The notes under the pieces are model-generated. The model had not been told where the DNA came from. It did no database searches and saw nothing but the letters and a program-made list of their open reading frames with translations. Source: Mangrovimicrobium sp033283325 (lineage in GTDB: Bacteria > Pseudomonadota > Gammaproteobacteria > Pseudomonadales > Halieaceae). From it: a DNA stretch of 64,000 nucleotides. The stretch covers positions 1 to 64,000 of the forward strand of contig JAWMQO010000007.1 of the NCBI GenBank assembly GCA_033283325.1. The letters are read 5' to 3'. A program made the translations under genes and the position numbers. This document shows positions 31,609-40,243 of this stretch, piece by piece; the stretch's first letter is position 1; every line of letters begins with the position of its first letter.

Positions 31609-31719
31609 CGTGGTAAAACAATACCCCGGCCGGTCACTTGTGAAACGCGACTGACGGAACCAGGGCGTGCGAACAAACTCACAGTTATTGGTTGAGCCAG
31701 GTAATAGTTGGAGATAGTA

Positions 31720-33447
31720 ATGAGCAAAAACGAAGTTTACGACGTGGTGATTGTCGGTTCCGGCTCCGCGGGGGCGACAGCGGCGTTGCGGGCGGCGGAC
31801 CTGGGGCTGTCTGTGCTGGTGGTGGAAAAGGCCCACAAGTACGGCGGTACCTCCGCCACCTCCGGCGGTGTGATGTGGATACCCAACCACCAGCTCGAAG
31901 CCAACGACGACAGCCTCGAGGAAGTGAAAACCTACCTCGACAACCTGATCGAGGTGCCGATCCAGCAGGACCGTCTCGACGCCTACCTGGACAAGGCGCC
32001 GGAAATGGCCCACTTCCTTAAGGGCATGGGTGTTCCCCTCGCCGTTGCCGCCTGGCCGGATTATTTCCACAGCCTGCCCGGTGCCCGCGCTGATCGCTCC
32101 ATCGTCTGCGACACCTTCGACGGTCGCGAACTTGGCGATCGCTTTCCGCTGATGCGCGAGCAGTACAACCGCTTCAAGGTTCTGGGGCGCTACGCCATCG
32201 ACCTGCCCCAGTTCTTCGCCATCTCCACCCAGTCTCCAGGCTGGATCAAGGTCTTCCTGAAAATGGCCTGGACCTACTGGACCGATTTCTCCACCCGCCT
32301 GATCGGCAAGCGCGACCGGCGGTTTACCCAGGGTGGCGCGCTGATGGGTTACATCTTCAAGCAAATATTCGACCGAGGAGTGGAAATCCGCACCGAGACC
32401 AGGCTGGACGAACTGATCGTCTCTGGCGGCGAGGTCAAGGGTATCAAGGTCAGCAACTTCGGCCGCAGCTACGAGATCGAGGCCCGCCACGGCGTGGTTC
32501 TCGCTGCCGGCGGGTTCGAGTGGAACCAGGAACTGCGCGATCGCTTCCTGCCGGTGCCGGGCCTCACCCGCCACAGCAGTACCCCGGAAGATGCCAACCG
32601 CGGCGAGGCTCTGCTGGCGGGCCTGCAGATTGGCGCCGCCACCGAACATACCGACGATGCCTGGTGGATGCCCACCATGCACCTGCCGATGCCGAAGGCC
32701 TCCAACTTCGAGGAGATTCACCAGGCGGCATTCGACGTCGGCCGCCCGCACAGTGTCTGTGTCAACCGCCTTGGCGTGCGCTTCGTCAACGAGGCCTGCG
32801 GTTACGACGAATTCGGCTGCGCCATGGTCGCCGATCACCTCGCCACCGGCGCGAACAACCCCTGCTGGCTTGTATTCGACGCGAAGTTCCGCAAGAAGTG
32901 GACCGCGGGTGGCTTCCTGCCCAGCATCATCATGCCAGACTGCAGTATCCCGGTGGACTGGTGGGACCACTACATCTACAAGGCCGACAGCATCGAGGCC
33001 CTGGCCGCCAAGATCAATTTGCCCGCTCAGGCCCTGCGCCAGACCGTCAACAAGATGAACCAGTACGCCCGCTCCGGGGTGGACGAGGAATTCGATCGCG
33101 GCGGCAACGACTACGACCGGATGTTCGGCGACGCCAACATATCACCCAACCCCTGCCTCGGCAGTATCGACAAGGCGCCGTATTACGCTGTGCCCATCAA
33201 TGCAGGTGACCTCGGCACCAAGGGTGGCCTGAAGGCCGACGCCCGGGCCCGCGTGCTGGACGGGAAAGACCAGCCGATAGCCGGGCTCTACGCCGCGGGC
33301 AACAACTCCGGCACGCCTTTTGGTAACCGTTACCCCGGCGCAGGGGGTACAATCGGCCCCGCGATGACCTTTGGTTACGTGGCGGCGGAAGATATCGCCA
33401 TGCGCGCCGGCAAGCTGGCCGCGCCCGCCGCCTCAGAATCTGATTGA
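31720..33447 (+). CDS. FAD-dependent dehydrogenase, ketosteroid delta1-dehydrogenase-like
   Basis: A 575-residue flavoprotein. N-terminal Rossmann motif VIVGSGSAGATAALRAADLG (10-29) with the acidic end of beta-2 (VVEKAHKYGGTSATSGG). The C-terminal FAD segment GLYAAGNNSGTPFG and YPGAGGTIGPAMTFGYVAAEDIA are hallmarks of the 3-ketosteroid delta1-dehydrogenase/flavocytochrome c family, which introduces a double bond next to a ketone. The substrate need not be a steroid. ATG 31720 has GGAG 7 bp upstream; TTG 31708 is an alternative. It is 8 bp from the enoyl-CoA hydratase. Confidence 0.9.
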   Translation: MSKNEVYDVVIVGSGSAGATAALRAADLGLSVLVVEKAHKYGGTSATSGGVMWIPNHQLEANDDSLEEVKTYLDNLIEVPIQQDRLDAYLDKAPEMAHFLKGMGVPLAVAAWPDYFHSLPGARADRSIVCDTFDGRELGDRFPLMREQYNRFKVLGRYAIDLPQFFAISTQSPGWIKVFLKMAWTYWTDFSTRLIGKRDRRFTQGGALMGYIFKQIFDRGVEIRTETRLDELIVSGGEVKGIKVSNFGRSYEIEARHGVVLAAGGFEWNQELRDRFLPVPGLTRHSSTPEDANRGEALLAGLQIGAATEHTDDAWWMPTMHLPMPKASNFEEIHQAAFDVGRPHSVCVNRLGVRFVNEACGYDEFGCAMVADHLATGANNPCWLVFDAKFRKKWTAGGFLPSIIMPDCSIPVDWWDHYIYKADSIEALAAKINLPAQALRQTVNKMNQYARSGVDEEFDRGGNDYDRMFGDANISPNPCLGSIDKAPYYAVPINAGDLGTKGGLKADARARVLDGKDQPIAGLYAAGNNSGTPFGNRYPGAGGTIGPAMTFGYVAAEDIAMRAGKLAAPAASESD

Positions 33448-33455
33448 GGAAAACG

Positions 33456-34277
33456 ATGGCCCAGGAACTACCCCGCTACGAAACCCTCGCCCTGACCCGC
33501 GAGGGCCGGCGACTGACGATCACCATGAACATGCCCGAGTCGATGAACGCGGTCACCGCGCTCATGCACGAGGAACTGGCGGAGGTGTTCACCGTCGCCG
33601 CCATGGACGAGGGCTCGGACGTGATCGTGCTGACCGGTGCGGGCAAGGCCTTCTCCGCGGGGGGCAACCTGGACCACGTGGAAAACAATGCGAAGAACCC
33701 GCACCTTTTCGAAAAGGACCTGCAGCAGGCCAAGCGCATCCTCGGCTCCATCCTCGACCTGGAAAAGCCCCTGATCTGCCGCATGAACGGCCATGCGGTG
33801 GGCCTCGGCGCCACCCTGGCCCTGTTCTGCGACATCATCTACGCCAGTGAGAAGGCGCGCATCGGCGACCCCCACGTGGCCCTCGGCCTGGTGGCGGGGG
33901 ATGGCGGGGCGATCATCTGGCCCCAGCGCATCGGCCTGACCCTGGCCAAGGAATTCCTCCTTACCGGTGAACTGCTCACCGCACAGCGTGCTGCGGAGAT
34001 CGGCCTGATCAACAAGTGCCTGCCCACCGAGGAGCTCGACGGCGCAGTGGACGCGCTGTGCGACAAGCTCCTCAGCGGCGCCCAGAACGCCATCCGCTGG
34101 ACCAAGATTCTCACCAATATGGAACTCAAGCGCCTCGCGGGAAGCGTGCTGGAGGCGGGCATCGCCTACGAGGCGGTGTCTGTCCGCACCCCGGATCACC
34201 AGGAGGGGGTGCGGGCCCTGCGGGAGAAGCGCGCCCCCGAGTTTCCCAGTAGTGAGCGACACCGGTCGGGCAAGTAA
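33456..34277 (+). CDS. Enoyl-CoA hydratase/isomerase family protein
   Basis: A 273-residue crotonase-fold protein acting on acyl-CoA. The CoA-binding and oxyanion-hole motifs AFSAGGNL (65-72) and GHAVGLGATLALFCDIIYAS are clear. Of the two catalytic Glu of classic hydratases, the second (AKEFLLTG) is kept, but the position of the first is His in GDPHVALGLVAGDGG. This variant is common among uncharacterised members and may give isomerase, thioesterase-like or C-C cleaving activity. ATG 33456 is preferred over 33444, since GAGGA precedes it. Downstream of the FAD dehydrogenase in the same operon. Confidence 0.92.
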   Translation: MAQELPRYETLALTREGRRLTITMNMPESMNAVTALMHEELAEVFTVAAMDEGSDVIVLTGAGKAFSAGGNLDHVENNAKNPHLFEKDLQQAKRILGSILDLEKPLICRMNGHAVGLGATLALFCDIIYASEKARIGDPHVALGLVAGDGGAIIWPQRIGLTLAKEFLLTGELLTAQRAAEIGLINKCLPTEELDGAVDALCDKLLSGAQNAIRWTKILTNMELKRLAGSVLEAGIAYEAVSVRTPDHQEGVRALREKRAPEFPSSERHRSGK

Positions 34278-34490
34278 GCGGGCTCTTCGGTAAACAGGGT
34301 ATGGCCTCATAGGGAGCAAATCCGGGGGCTTGCCCAATCCCCGGTTCCTGCTACAGTAAGCTCCCGAGTACTGCCTCGTGGCCTGCATTCACGCTACCTG
34401 TCTACCGGGCCGGGCCCTGCCCCCCGGCAAGCTGCGCCGCCGCCCGAGGTCCCCCGGTCAATGGAAAAACCCTAATAACAAGGAATCAAC

Positions 34491-35804
34491 ATGGATGATA
34501 AAAACCAGGATTTCGGCGCCCACGATTACTTCCGCAGCGACTTTTTCGTAAACGACCCCTATGCCTACTTCGATTACCTGAGGGATCAGGCTCCGGTGGT
34601 GCGCGAGCCGCACCAGGGCATTTACATGGTGACGGGCTATGACGAGGCGCTGGAGATCTACAACGATCCGGATCGCTTTTCCTCCTGCATGTCGACCACC
34701 GGTCCCTTCGCCGGTTGTCCCATTCCCCTGGAAGGGCACGAAAACGAGGATATCTCCGGGCTGATCGAGGAATACCGAGACAAGACGCCTTTCAGCGACC
34801 AGCTCCCGACCCTCGATCCGCCAGCGCATACCGACCACCGCTCCCTGCTCATGAAACTGATCACCCCGGTACGCCTCAAGCAGAATGAGGATTACATGTG
34901 GGAGCTGGCCGGCAAGCAGATCGATACCTTCATCGATGACGGGGAGTGCGAATTCATGGGCGCCTTCGCCCAGCCCTTCGCGGTGCTGGTGGTCTCCGAC
35001 CTGCTCGGCGTGCCGGCTGAGGACCGAGTCCAGTTCCGCAAACAGCTTATTCGCCAGGAACAGGAGAGTGCGACCATCGGCGGTACCGCCGACGCGGAGG
35101 TCCAGCACTCACCACTGGAGTGGCTTTACGATACCTTCTCGACCTACATCGAGGATCGCCGGCGCCAGCCCGCTGGGGATATCCTCACCGGGCTCGCCGA
35201 AGCGACCTTCCCCGACGGCAGTGTGCCCGAGCCCATCGATGTCGCCCGGGTAGCCTCGAACCTCTTCGCCGCGGGTCAGGAGACCACGGTGCGCCTGCTC
35301 AGTTACGCCTTCCAGCTGATCGGCGACCGGCCCGACATCCAGCAACGCCTGCGCGAGGATCGCAGCCTGATTCCCAATTTTGTCGAGGAATGCCTGCGCT
35401 TCGAAGGCCCGGTGAAGGGTGATTTCCGCCTGGCCAAGCGGCCGACCCAGGTCGGCGGCGTGGATATTCCGGCGGGCAGCTTCCTCTACATCGCCAACAG
35501 CGCCGCCAACCGGGATGCCCGCCAGTTCGAAAACCCCGCCGAGTTCCAGGTAGACCGGAAAAACGCCCGTATGCATGTGGCCTTCGGCCGCGGCCGCCAC
35601 GCCTGTCCGGGTGCGCCCCTGGCGCGGGCCGAGGCGGTGGTCAGCCTCAACTGCATGTTCGATCGCACGACTGACATCCGCATCTCCGAGAAGGTCCACG
35701 GGCCTCCCGGGGCGCGGAACTACAGCTACCTGCCGACCTTCATCCTGCGCGGCCTGACCCACCTCGCCATCGAGTTCGACGCGGCCCCGGGCGGTGCGCA
35801 ATGA
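34491..35804 (+). CDS. Cytochrome P450
   Basis: A 437-residue soluble bacterial P450. I-helix motif AAGQETTVRLL, K-helix EECLR, haem loop FGRGRHACPG with Cys372 as iron ligand, and C-helix LDPPAHTDHRSLLMKLITP. There are no N-terminal membrane segments. It overlaps the ferredoxin gene by four bases, so the pair is translationally coupled, and the ferredoxin is very likely its electron donor. The sequence is quite different from the P450 at 27665, implying another oxidation step. Confidence 0.95.
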   Translation: MDDKNQDFGAHDYFRSDFFVNDPYAYFDYLRDQAPVVREPHQGIYMVTGYDEALEIYNDPDRFSSCMSTTGPFAGCPIPLEGHENEDISGLIEEYRDKTPFSDQLPTLDPPAHTDHRSLLMKLITPVRLKQNEDYMWELAGKQIDTFIDDGECEFMGAFAQPFAVLVVSDLLGVPAEDRVQFRKQLIRQEQESATIGGTADAEVQHSPLEWLYDTFSTYIEDRRRQPAGDILTGLAEATFPDGSVPEPIDVARVASNLFAAGQETTVRLLSYAFQLIGDRPDIQQRLREDRSLIPNFVEECLRFEGPVKGDFRLAKRPTQVGGVDIPAGSFLYIANSAANRDARQFENPAEFQVDRKNARMHVAFGRGRHACPGAPLARAEAVVSLNCMFDRTTDIRISEKVHGPPGARNYSYLPTFILRGLTHLAIEFDAAPGGAQ

Positions 35805-36001
35805 AGGTCCGCGTCGACGCGGATATCTGCGCCGGTTTCGGTGTATGCCTCGGGCTCAGTCCCGAGGTCTTTGAGCTGCACGATGACGGCTACGCCATCG
35901 TGCTGGTCGGCGAGGTGCCCGAGGAGTACGAAGAGGCGGTGCGCGCGGCGGTAGGGCAGTGCCCGGCGAACGCCATTTCCATCGGCGAGGACGCGGAGTA
36001 A
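35801..36001 (+). CDS. [3Fe-4S] ferredoxin of P450 system
   Basis: A 66-residue acidic ferredoxin passing electrons to a P450. Cys10, Cys16 and Cys54 (DICAGFGVC ... QCPANAI) would hold the cluster. The position where four-iron ferredoxins have a fourth Cys is Phe13, which supports a 3Fe-4S type. The start overlaps the P450 stop (ATGA). No ferredoxin reductase gene lies next to it, so a reductase must come from elsewhere in the genome. Confidence 0.92.
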   Translation: MKVRVDADICAGFGVCLGLSPEVFELHDDGYAIVLVGEVPEEYEEAVRAAVGQCPANAISIGEDAE

Positions 36002-36063
36002 ATTCGGTCCCGGCCCCGGTTCGCTCTGGGAATTGGGGGGAGCAACCCCCTCGGGCCTTTGGA

Positions 36064-36639
36064 TCAGGGAAGCGAGTCCATTGGCAGGCTGAGGCTGATG
36101 GCCCCGCGCACCTGCCCGAGGCTGTATCCGGTGGCTGTATCGTCGGGATAGTACTCTTCGAGGGCCTGGTGTACGCCCGCGCTCAGCTGGGTACCGTGGC
36201 AAACCAGGCACACGGGCTCGACAAGCTGGGCGCGCATGTAGCGGTAGTGTCCGCCGACCTGCTCGCCCACATAAAGCGCTTCCGCGGGTTCACCGCTGGC
36301 CAGGCGGCTCTCGAACGTTTCCAGCACTTCACGCTCCCAGGGGTCGGGGGAGGCGCGACTGGCGTTGCGTGTTCGCAGGCTGACCCGTTTTACCAGCCAG
36401 CCGGACGAGGCGCTCAGGGAATCGGCGATCTGGGGGGCGATGTCCGCACATACGGCGATGGCGCCTTCCGGGCCGACTGATTGCAGGGCGCCTTTGAGTT
36501 GGGGTTTCAGTGTCGCCACGAACTCCGCGGCAAGGCGATGGGCCTCACCCTCGAGGCCTTCGTTCTTCCCTGCCGCGAAGGCTGTGCAGGCTGCCAGTGT
36601 CGCGATCAATATGCCGGGAATGCGAGTGGCGTGCATCAC
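36064..36639 (-). CDS. Periplasmic DUF3365 (Tll0287-like) haem protein
   Basis: A 191-residue exported protein. Signal peptide to about residue 22 (LIATLAACTAFA). The DUF3365 domain has the AVCADIAPQIADSLS helix and the WLVKRVSLRTRNASRASPDPWE segment. A c-type haem motif CLVCHG (CxxCH) lies near residue 144 and suggests sensing or redox function. Transcribed with the two cell-wall genes upstream on the same strand, 24 bp apart; the meaning of the association is unclear. Confidence 0.85.
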   Translation of the reverse strand: MMHATRIPGILIATLAACTAFAAGKNEGLEGEAHRLAAEFVATLKPQLKGALQSVGPEGAIAVCADIAPQIADSLSASSGWLVKRVSLRTRNASRASPDPWEREVLETFESRLASGEPAEALYVGEQVGGHYRYMRAQLVEPVCLVCHGTQLSAGVHQALEEYYPDDTATGYSLGQVRGAISLSLPMDSLP

Positions 36640-36663
36640 GATTGTCCCGCCGATGCAGGGCCC

Positions 36664-37212
36664 TTACCAGCGCCTGACCCGGCCCGTATCGATATGGATG
36701 AAATCGGATTTGGCGTAGTAGCCCACGCCTCCCGCTTCCAGCGACAGCGCGCTGTCGCGCAGAGTCGCGAGGCGCACCCCGGGCAGGCGGATATCCATGG
36801 CCCGGCCCTGCATGTGCAGGCTCTTGCGGGCGACCCCGCTGCTGGCATTGTGCAGTTTTGCGTTGGTGGCCGGTGAGCGGTAGCCGGAAATGATCGCGAA
36901 GGGGCGCTCGACCCCGGTCGCACGCTGCAGGCGGTACATCTGGTCCAGCAAACCGGTATCGATATCGTGTACCTCCCCGGTCCGGTGGTCGCGCAGGAAT
37001 TCGTTGACCTGCAGAAGTGCTTCCGGGCGAAAGCTGCCATCCGCCCAGTAGCTGACTTCCAGGGATTCCCCGGTATGCAGGTTGTCCATGGCCAGCAGGC
37101 GCTGCCCGGTTTCTGCAGTAGCCCTTGCCAGCGCGGACGCGCCGGTGCCGGCGAGGGCGGCCCCCGCGGTGAGCCCGCGCAGGAAGTGCCGGCGATTAAG
37201 CTGTAGCGTCAT
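36664..37212 (-). CDS. MepK/YcbK-like murein endopeptidase (DUF882)
   Basis: A 182-residue exported peptidase M15 family protein. The N-terminus NRRHFLRGLTAGAALAG is a twin-arginine (Tat) signal. The catalytic domain carries SGYRSPATNAKL, the zinc motif HMQGRAMDI and the third ligand in DFIHID. In E. coli MepK cleaves 3-3 and 4-3 cross-links of peptidoglycan. ATG 37212 is chosen because GAGGAA lies 7 bp upstream; an open frame continues further but is out of context. It lies next to the L,D-transpeptidase gene, as in E. coli (ycbB-ycbK), which supports the role. Confidence 0.88.
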   Translation of the reverse strand: MTLQLNRRHFLRGLTAGAALAGTGASALARATAETGQRLLAMDNLHTGESLEVSYWADGSFRPEALLQVNEFLRDHRTGEVHDIDTGLLDQMYRLQRATGVERPFAIISGYRSPATNAKLHNASSGVARKSLHMQGRAMDIRLPGVRLATLRDSALSLEAGGVGYYAKSDFIHIDTGRVRRW

Positions 37213-37324
37213 CGGTGTATTCCTCGGACACCAGTTCCTGGACAAACCACAACCCGGCCGGCTGCGATTCACGTATGCGACCCATCTTACTATGTCGGGG
37301 AGCGCGGGTGAAAGCGCGGGTGAA

Positions 37325-38983
37325 TCAGTGCGTCCGGCCCGCCCCGGTACTGCACGCAGGGTCGAGTTCGGCGGTGGCGAGCTGCGCCGCCAGCGCCTTG
37401 TTGCGCGTGTAGATGTCTTCGGCGAAATACAGCTCACCGCTGGCCGCGTCCACCCAGGTGGTGAAATAGACCAGGTAGAGCGGCACCGGTTCTGGCAGCC
37501 GGATATTGCGCGTCTCGGCGCTGTCGATCAGGGTTTGCAGGTAGCCGGCGTTCCAGCCATCCACGCCTTCGAACAACCACAGCGCGAGGTCCTCGGCCGT
37601 CTGCACCCGGATGCAGCCGGAGCTGAACGTGCGCGACTCGCGCTGGAACAGTTGCCGTTCGGGGGTGTCGTGGAGGTAAATCGAAAATTCGTTATCGGAG
37701 AGGAACTTGATGCGGCCGAGGGCGTTGTGTGGTCCGGGTTCCTGGCGCAGATAGTGGGGAAAGCGCTTGCCGCGCAGGGCTTCCCAGTCGACCTGCTCCG
37801 GCTCGAGTTCCCGGGCCCCGGGAGACCAGTTCTCGAACACCCGGATCTGGCGTGAGCGAAGATAGTCGGGATCGCGGATCTGCGCGGGTACGATGTCCCG
37901 GCGGGCGATGCTCTCCGGTACGTTCCAGAACGGGTTTACCGTGATGCCCCGGATGGCGCCGACAAAGGTCGGCGTGGAGCGCAGGGGGCGGCCGACGATG
38001 ACCCGCGTGCTCAACTCCACCTCGTCCCCCTGCAGGGCGCGCAACTCGAACGCTGCTGCGTTGACCAGTACGCGCCGCTGCGGCCACTGGCGGGGCAGCC
38101 AGCGCCAGCGCTCGAGATTGAGCCGGATTTCGGCGATCCGCGCGGCCAGAGGCACGTCGAGGGCGGCGAGCGTTCGCGGGCCGACAAGGCCGTCGGCCGC
38201 CAGGCTGTGCAAGCGCTGGAACCGCAGCACCGCTGACTCGAGCGAACTGTCGTAGAGCAGGGGCGTATCTGCAGGGGCGGGAGCAGTGAAATGACCTTCG
38301 GCCCGCAGGCGCTCGCGCAGGGCGGCTACCCGCGGGTCGAGGTCGCCGGGGCGCAGGGTCGGCCCTGGCCCCACCTGCCGCCATTCGCCGCCTTTCGCCA
38401 GTTTGCGATAGCGCGCCAGCGCCGCCCGCAACTGCGCGTAGCCTGTTCCGGGCGGCGCGAGTCCCTGCAGTAGGGCGCCCAGGTCGGGGCTGTCCGGCGC
38501 GCTGTCCAGGAAGCGGGGGCTGTCCAGTTCCTGCGGCGGTATATGCCAGTCGGGGTCCACGCTGGCGGGGGTGGCGCGGCCCTGGTAGAGGTGGCGAGCC
38601 AGTCGCAGCAGTGCGTCGGTGAGCAGCAGGTCGAGCTGCGCACCGCCCGCGGCCTGGCTTGTCGGCCACAGGCTGGCGATCCCGGCCGAGTGGTAATCGC
38701 CCCGGTCCAGGCCGTGGCTGGTACTTGCCGCAACCGCAGCGCGTATAGCCAGCGCCTGCGGGGTCATTTCACCGCTCGCGGACTGCCAGGCGGGCAGGAA
38801 GTTGCGGCGGGCGTAGAATTCCCGGATCGCTCCCGTATTCCCACTCAATGCGGGAAGTTGTTCCGCATTGCCAAGGGCGCGGCGGATAGCCTCCCCGTTG
38901 ACGGCTGCGAGCGCGCCCGGGACAAGCGCGGCTACCAGCAGCACGGCGCAGAGGAGTTGTCGTGCCAGTACTCCTGCCCGCAT
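37325..38983 (-). CDS. LdtD-like L,D-transpeptidase
   Basis: A 552-residue cell-wall enzyme forming 3-3 cross-links. Signal sequence (LLCAVLLVAALVPGALA) at the N-terminus, a scaffold domain (FYARRNFLPAWQSASG, HGLDRGDYH), a peptidoglycan-binding domain (LHSLAADGLVGPRTLAALDVP) and the YkuD catalytic domain, with HDTP and the nucleophile in SSGCIRV. The length and domain order fit YcbB/LdtD. The frame extends beyond 38983 but the export signal begins here. Adjacent to the MepK-like gene on the same strand, pairing a cross-linker with the enzyme that opens the same bonds. Confidence 0.9.
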   Translation of the reverse strand: MRAGVLARQLLCAVLLVAALVPGALAAVNGEAIRRALGNAEQLPALSGNTGAIREFYARRNFLPAWQSASGEMTPQALAIRAAVAASTSHGLDRGDYHSAGIASLWPTSQAAGGAQLDLLLTDALLRLARHLYQGRATPASVDPDWHIPPQELDSPRFLDSAPDSPDLGALLQGLAPPGTGYAQLRAALARYRKLAKGGEWRQVGPGPTLRPGDLDPRVAALRERLRAEGHFTAPAPADTPLLYDSSLESAVLRFQRLHSLAADGLVGPRTLAALDVPLAARIAEIRLNLERWRWLPRQWPQRRVLVNAAAFELRALQGDEVELSTRVIVGRPLRSTPTFVGAIRGITVNPFWNVPESIARRDIVPAQIRDPDYLRSRQIRVFENWSPGARELEPEQVDWEALRGKRFPHYLRQEPGPHNALGRIKFLSDNEFSIYLHDTPERQLFQRESRTFSSGCIRVQTAEDLALWLFEGVDGWNAGYLQTLIDSAETRNIRLPEPVPLYLVYFTTWVDAASGELYFAEDIYTRNKALAAQLATAELDPACSTGAGRTH

Positions 38984-39024
38984 GATGCCGCCCCCGCGCA
39001 TTGGTTCGGCCACGCCGCCCGCGC

Positions 39025-40041
39025 TCAGGGCACGACCACCGCGGCGCCGCTGAAACGCCCGTGGCGCAAGTCCTCCAGCGCCGCGCCGAGTTCCTCCAGC
39101 GGGTATTGCGTCACTTCGGTGTGGACCGGTATCGCGGCGGCCCGGGGCAGGAACTCTTCGCCATCGCGGCGGGTGAGGTTGGCCACCGAGTGCAGGCTGC
39201 GCTCGCCCCACAGGATCTGGTAAGGGAAGGAGGGAATATCCGACATGTGGATACCGCCGCAGACCACCCTTCCACCCTTGCGCACGGCGCGCAGCGCCTG
39301 CGGCACCAGTTCGCCTGCGGGGGCGAAGATGATCGCCGCGTCCAGCAGTTCCGGGAGAGGCTCACTGGCGCCGCCGGCCCAGCAGGCGCCCAGTGAGCGG
39401 GCGAAGGCCTGGCCCTGTTTGTCGCCATCCCGGGTGATCGCAAGCACCCGCCAGCCATCGGCGATTGCCAGCTGCACCAGGATATGAGCTGCGGCGCCAA
39501 AGCCGTAGAGGCCCAGCACGCCGTCTTTGCCGCCGTTCCGGCCACCGGCCATCACGTAGGCGCGATAACCGATCAGTCCCGCGCAGAGCAGCGGGGCCAC
39601 CTGGATGTCGCTGAAGTTTTCCGGCAGGGGAAAACAGAATGCCGCGTTGGCCACGGTGTATTCCGCCATCCCGCCGTTCTGTTGGTAGCCGGTATAGCAG
39701 GCTTCGTCGCAGAGATTTTCCCGCTCGCTGCCACAGTAGGCACACTGGCCGCAACTGCCGCCGAGCCAGGGCACCCCGACGCGCTGGCCGGGCTGGAAAC
39801 CGCTGACGCTGGCTCCCATGCCTACCACCTCGCCGACAATCTGGTGCCCGAGGATCAGGGGCAATTGGGGTTGTTCGAGTTCGCCGTCGATGACGTGCAG
39901 GTCGGTGCGGCAAATACCGCAGGCCTTTACTTTCAGCAGCAATTGGTCGCGTTGTGCTTGCGGTACCGGAACGCGGGCCAGCGCCAGGGGCTCTCCGACC
40001 CCGGTGAAAACCATAGCGCGCATTTTTTTTGGCAGAGCCAA
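39025..40041 (-). CDS. Zinc-dependent alcohol dehydrogenase
   Basis: A 338-residue medium-chain dehydrogenase. Catalytic zinc motifs CGICRTDLH and GHQIVGEV; structural zinc Cys cluster CGQCAYCGSERENLC; NAD(P) fold GLYGFGAAAHI. It resembles the AdhA-type group with a GYQQNGGMAEY motif. TTG 40041 is the likely start (GGGAGG 8 bp upstream); ATG 40023 is an alternative. Oxidises or reduces small alcohols and aldehydes. The gene leads the minus-strand run that includes the cell-wall genes, but is probably functionally unrelated. Confidence 0.9.
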   Translation of the reverse strand: MALPKKMRAMVFTGVGEPLALARVPVPQAQRDQLLLKVKACGICRTDLHVIDGELEQPQLPLILGHQIVGEVVGMGASVSGFQPGQRVGVPWLGGSCGQCAYCGSERENLCDEACYTGYQQNGGMAEYTVANAAFCFPLPENFSDIQVAPLLCAGLIGYRAYVMAGGRNGGKDGVLGLYGFGAAAHILVQLAIADGWRVLAITRDGDKQGQAFARSLGACWAGGASEPLPELLDAAIIFAPAGELVPQALRAVRKGGRVVCGGIHMSDIPSFPYQILWGERSLHSVANLTRRDGEEFLPRAAAIPVHTEVTQYPLEELGAALEDLRHGRFSGAAVVVP

Positions 40042-40243
40042 TGTATTAGCCTCCCTGTGGCTGCCCGAACAGTAGTAGATTAGGAGGCAGCGACAAAACT
40101 GCAACTGCCCGTCAGTGAACCGGGCACATCTCATTCCAGGAGCTCGCCAGCATGCTTTCGGTCCTGCTTACTCTCGGTACCGGCGATCCTGCAGAGCAGC
40201 TCTTTGGTCACTGGACTTGCTGCACTCGTTGCAGGGCTGAGCG

